DNA of 8,913 bases, taken from Hyphomicrobium sp. (GTDB lineage: Bacteria; Pseudomonadota; Alphaproteobacteria; Rhizobiales; Hyphomicrobiaceae). Where the stretch lies: positions 1-8,913 of the forward strand of contig JAUVPN010000093.1 in NCBI GenBank assembly GCA_030598645.1, in the 5' to 3' direction. Shown here piece by piece: positions 6,328 through 8,913 of this stretch; the stretch's first letter is position 1; every line of letters starts with the position of its first letter. Made by a program: the position numbers and the translations under genes. A model generated the notes under the pieces. The model was given only the letters and a program-made list of their open reading frames with translations, was not told the DNA's origin and did no database searches.

Positions 6328-7305
6328 CTACCACCATCCCAGCAGGCCGACACTCACTGTCTGCGACGCAATACCCACTTTTGCCCAATGATCCGTCTCA
6401 AGATAGCCCGCCCTGAAGCTTAGCGACCGAGTTACAGGAAACCCGGCTCTAACGGCCCAGCCGAAGCTTCCCCTGCGGTCGTCTTTCTCGATACCGTTCA
6501 CAGTTGACTGCCCCCCGACATTGATCCCGGCACCTGCGGAAACCCAGATGCCCGACTGGAAACTGTACTCGACGCTTCCATCCACAATGTAAAGGGGCTC
6601 CTGCTGACGCAGATTGCCACCAAAGAACGATGTGTTGTCCGTATAGAAGCGCGCAATTCCAGTGGCCTCAAATGACCAATTGTAGAGCCGCTGATAAAAG
6701 CCAGCCTGGGGCGAGAAAGTGAACCGGTTGGTGCCAAGGTTCACCAGTTTGTCTTCAAGGTACTGACCGATCGGCAGTTGTACGCTAAGCGCTGCACCCA
6801 CGATGGTTTCGACTTCAGCAGCTGCGCGGTAGGCTGCATAAGCCTCACCCGCAAGCGGCGGTGCCCCAACGAGGTTTATCGACAACTTTGCCAATGTGTC
6901 CGACCATCCCTCACGGTTCACAGTCGTCGGTACACCATCGACTAGGCCGTCCCAAGTTCCTGACTGCCAAGCTTGACGAATTTCGACACGTGCCGTTCTG
7001 TGAAGTAGCTCGAAAGTTCGGATGTAGCCAAGAAGCAAAGTGTCCAACTCCACTGTTACATCCTCGAGCCGAAGCGTGGGATCGACAGAAATATCACCCA
7101 CGGTATGAGCAAAGTTGGTGGTGACGAAGTTCTCGTTGATCGGCAAATGGTTCCAGCGGCGAATTTCGACTTCTTGGGCGGAGAGTGGCGGAGCCATCCA
7201 TAGCGTCAGTGGTCCGAGCGTGCTCACCGCGAACAAGGTGACACCCAGCTTTAAGCGCCAACCGGCAGGAGCGGTTGAACCAATAGACCCTTCCATGTCA
7301 GGCAT
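6328..7305 (-). CDS. Outer-membrane beta-barrel, phenol MetA-degradation transporter type
   Basis: Predicted outer-membrane channel-like protein of about 325 aa. After the chosen start MPDMEGS there is a basic segment (GWRLK), a hydrophobic core (about residues 18-38) and a signal peptidase-like site around PPLSAQ. The mature part has alternating polar/apolar strands with many Gly and aromatic residues, and ends in VSVGLLGWW, the aromatic C-terminus of barrel proteins. The region VQLPIGQYLEDKLVNLGTNR followed by FSPQAGFYQ fits the PF13557 (Phenol_MetA_deg) pattern; those proteins are thought to take up aromatic or other small compounds, but the substrate here is unknown. The longer frame starting at 7383 begins inside repeat copy D, so its first 14 or so residues are repeat-derived. 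ATG at 7305, with GGGG just upstream, or at 7296 is the likelier true start. Confidence 0.8.
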   Translation of the reverse strand: MPDMEGSIGSTAPAGWRLKLGVTLFAVSTLGPLTLWMAPPLSAQEVEIRRWNHLPINENFVTTNFAHTVGDISVDPTLRLEDVTVELDTLLLGYIRTFELLHRTARVEIRQAWQSGTWDGLVDGVPTTVNREGWSDTLAKLSINLVGAPPLAGEAYAAYRAAAEVETIVGAALSVQLPIGQYLEDKLVNLGTNRFTFSPQAGFYQRLYNWSFEATGIARFYTDNTSFFGGNLRQQEPLYIVDGSVEYSFQSGIWVSAGAGINVGGQSTVNGIEKDDRRGSFGWAVRAGFPVTRSLSFRAGYLETDHWAKVGIASQTVSVGLLGWW

Positions 7306-7355
7306 ATCCCCAACTCTCGTCCGAAAAGGATCTATCCTACTAGGCGAGAGAGCGG

Positions 7356-7474
7356 ATGTCTGCTTTGGGTCAAAAGCAGACATTTGGGCGTGCGTTTTGG
7401 ATGTCCGCTTTACCCCCGAAAGCAGACATTGTCAGCGCTGAAATCGATGTCCGTTAAGTGCCAATAGCGGACAT
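7356..7474 (+). repeat. Triple-hairpin interspersed element, copy D (best preserved)
   Basis: Hairpin 1: ATGTCTGCTTT (7356-7366), loop GGGTCA, AAAGCAGACAT (7373-7383), perfect 11-bp arms. Hairpin 2: ATGTCCGCTTT (7401-7411), loop with ACCCCC, AAAGCAGACAT (7419-7429), one C-A mismatch. Hairpin 3: ATGTCCGTTA (7447-7456) with TAGCGGACAT (7465-7474), one mismatch. The element sits between the divergently oriented barrel and methyltransferase genes, so it may lie in the promoter or leader DNA of either one. The minus-strand ATG at 7383 is the end of hairpin 1. Confidence 0.9.
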
Positions 7475-7625
7475 CAGTCCTTAGTAGAGCGTGAACGACC
7501 ATCTTCATGTTCTTGCGGGGTGGTATTCACGGCCTTAGGCGTCGGTCGATCTTGAGGACTATCCTTGCGCCCCGGCGACAAGCCTGCCATGTCATCGTCA
7601 AGCACGACGAGGTGGCAGCAGGTCA
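7475..7625. other. Leader of the methyltransferase gene
   Basis: No gene seen. The last bases include GAGGTGG (7609-7615) and AGG (7620-7622) ahead of the ATG at 7626, either of which could serve as ribosome binding site. No convincing sigma-70 promoter was recognised. Confidence 0.4.
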
Positions 7626-8447
7626 ATGACCAAAATTCAAGACGTGATCGGGACGGCCTTCATCGTAGCCGAGTACCGTGCGCGAGAGAATGGGGAGCAA
7701 AATCCCCTCTATCGCGATCCAATCGTTCCGCTGTTTCTCAGTGAACAGACACGGCAAGCGGCCGACCGTATTGCAGCGGGTTTTCCGCCAGGCGGGCAGT
7801 GCGTGAGGCTCCGCACACGCTATTTCGACAATCGGCTGGACGAGCAGCTTGCCTGCGGCTGCCGACAGGTCGTCATCCCAGGCGCTGGTCTCGACACCCG
7901 TGGGGTACGCAAACAAGTGCCCGGCGTTACCTATTTCGAGATCGATGATGCGGACATCCTCAACTTTAAGCAGACGCGGCTAGCCGAAGCGGGAATCAAA
8001 GCACGGGTCGTCTTCATCCCCGGCAACTATGTCGTCGACGGCCTGCTCCGGCTGCTCGCCGCCAACGGATTCGACTTTGACTTGCCGACCTATGTTATTT
8101 GGGAAGGCAATACCATGTATCTCAATCGGCGAGCGGTGCTTAAAGTCTTGACAGATTTGCGGAACAGCCTCGGAAGGTTTGCCATCTCCTTCGATTATGT
8201 GAACGAGGCGGTGATCGCCTATGCAACGGGCGATGAACGACTATCTTCCTTCGTCAAGCGCTTCGCCGATATGGGTGCCCCTTGGAGCTTTGGTATCGAC
8301 GATCTCGACACGCTCGCCAGCGATGCAGGCTTGAGCGTGATCGACAACGTAAAAGTAGTCGAGCTGTTTCGCACCTTCTGGCCAAACCGGCAGATCGATT
8401 CAAAGTTCTACAACAATTACGCGCTGTGCACGCTCGCCGCGCAGTGA
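7626..8447 (+). CDS. Class I SAM-dependent methyltransferase (LCMT/PPM type)
   Basis: Predicted cytoplasmic O-methyltransferase, 273 aa, of the leucine carboxyl methyltransferase-like family (PF04072; TIGR00027 type). Family marks appear in order: TAFIVAEYRARE and the DP of PLYRDPIVPLF (about 9-37), VRLRTRYFDN (60-69), the SAM-binding VVIPGAGLDTRGVR (82-95), YFEIDDADILNFKQ (103-116, acidic residue for the SAM ribose), YVIWEGNTMYL (156-166) and FDYV (189-192). Length is slightly below the usual 280-310. Members methylate carboxyl or hydroxyl groups of small molecules or polyketides; no substrate can be assigned. The gene is solitary, flanked by repeat copy D upstream and a gene fragment downstream, with no biosynthetic neighbours. 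The stop TGA is at 8445-8447. Confidence 0.9.
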   Translation: MTKIQDVIGTAFIVAEYRARENGEQNPLYRDPIVPLFLSEQTRQAADRIAAGFPPGGQCVRLRTRYFDNRLDEQLACGCRQVVIPGAGLDTRGVRKQVPGVTYFEIDDADILNFKQTRLAEAGIKARVVFIPGNYVVDGLLRLLAANGFDFDLPTYVIWEGNTMYLNRRAVLKVLTDLRNSLGRFAISFDYVNEAVIAYATGDERLSSFVKRFADMGAPWSFGIDDLDTLASDAGLSVIDNVKVVELFRTFWPNRQIDSKFYNNYALCTLAAQ

Positions 8448-8478
8448 GTCCCCAGTAGGAGTAACCCGCCGCCTAACT

Positions 8479-8492
8479 GTCCGCTTTGGGTC
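8479..8492 (+). repeat. Half-hairpin of the interspersed element (copy E)
   Basis: TGTCCGCTTTGGGTC is shared without mismatch with the left arm and loop of hairpin 1 in copy A (4134-4148). The right arm is absent: the sequence changes directly into DUF3604 coding sequence at about 8493. Confidence 0.7.
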
Positions 8493-8913
8493 TGGGCCCG
8501 TGAAAACACGCGCGAGGCCATTTGGGACGCCTTCAAGCGTAAGGAAGTCTACGCGACCACTGGCACGCGGATGACGGTGCGCGTCTTTGCCGGTTGGGAC
8601 TTTGAGCCCTCAGAAGTTCAGCGCCCCGATTTCGCTGCACAGGGGCATGCGCGTGGCATTCCCATGGGCGGTGATCTGTCTGCCGCGCCCGACGGTAAGT
8701 CCCCCACCTTGATCGTCCGCACCTTGCGCGATCCCGATGGGGCTAACCTTGATCGCATCCAGATCGTCAAGGGCTGGCTCGATAAGTCCGGCAAGACGCG
8801 TGAGAAGGTCTACGACGTTTCATGGGCAGGAGACCGAAAACTAGACAAAGATGGCAAGCTACCTCCTGTCGGCAGTACGGTACTGGGCGCCAGCTACACT
8901 AATGCCATTGGCC
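8493..8913 (+). pseudogene. 5'-truncated DUF3604 gene fragment, continues past window
   Basis: The open frame encodes about 140 residues beginning WARENTREAIWDAFKRKEV and YATTGTRMTVRVFAGWDF, a conserved region from the C-terminal part of DUF3604 (PF12228) proteins, which normally exceed 600 aa. Further family-like pieces are GIPMGGDL, SPTLIVRTLRDPDGANLDRI and QIVKGWLDKSGKTREKVYDV. There is no start codon or ribosome binding site before the family match: the upstream in-frame sequence is repeat DNA and then the stop of the methyltransferase (8445-8447). The first in-frame ATG (8571) lies inside the conserved region. So the 5' end is lost, making this a remnant; the 3' end lies outside the window. 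DUF3604 function is unknown to me. Confidence 0.85.

Noticed and set aside
7115..7441. 108-aa plus-strand frame containing DVCFGSKADI
   Set aside because: Antisense to the barrel gene, then translates repeat copy D.

Overview
The window looks like an accessory or patchwork stretch of an alphaproteobacterial chromosome, most likely Hyphomicrobiales (Bradyrhizobium/Mesorhizobium-like). This rests on moderate GC, on the gene families present, and on two dispersed palindromic repeat families. Translated pieces of those repeats (such as 'FDPKQTS', 'CFGSKADI', 'NSLIYGKVQGIS') I remember as recurring in hypothetical proteins of that order. The taxonomic call is inference from recall, not from a search.

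Left part (1-4027, + strand): an apparent two-gene operon. A 14-helix DHA2-type MFS transporter is followed after 13 nt by an 851-residue exported cytochrome. The cytochrome has an N-terminal cytochrome P460-like domain, six CxxCH heme-c motifs in all, and a C-terminal domain carrying a GHKFPSG signature. This is the most substantial biochemical content of the window.

Middle and right part (4028-8913): small unrelated genes, mostly single, separated by repeat DNA. In order they are a 51-aa lipoprotein (+), a 74-aa CxxCxGxG zinc-finger-like protein (+), a DUF502 membrane protein (-), an outer-membrane beta-barrel protein of the phenol MetA-degradation transporter type (-), a class I SAM-dependent methyltransferase of the LCMT/PPM type (+), and a 5'-truncated piece of a DUF3604 gene running off the right edge.

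The most unusual structure is a roughly 119-bp interspersed element built of three consecutive hairpins at fixed spacing. It is complete in outline at 4132-4250 and 7356-7474, inverted and decayed at about 5190-5309, and truncated at 6137-6243. A half-hairpin at 8479-8492 sits exactly where the broken DUF3604 frame begins. Paired changes in the hairpin arms suggest the fold is maintained. Both truncated copies are broken at the loop of the first hairpin. A second palindromic family (AAATTCCCTG / CAGGGAATTT arms) fills about 4832-4980. No tRNA, rRNA, CRISPR array, transposase or integrase gene was seen.
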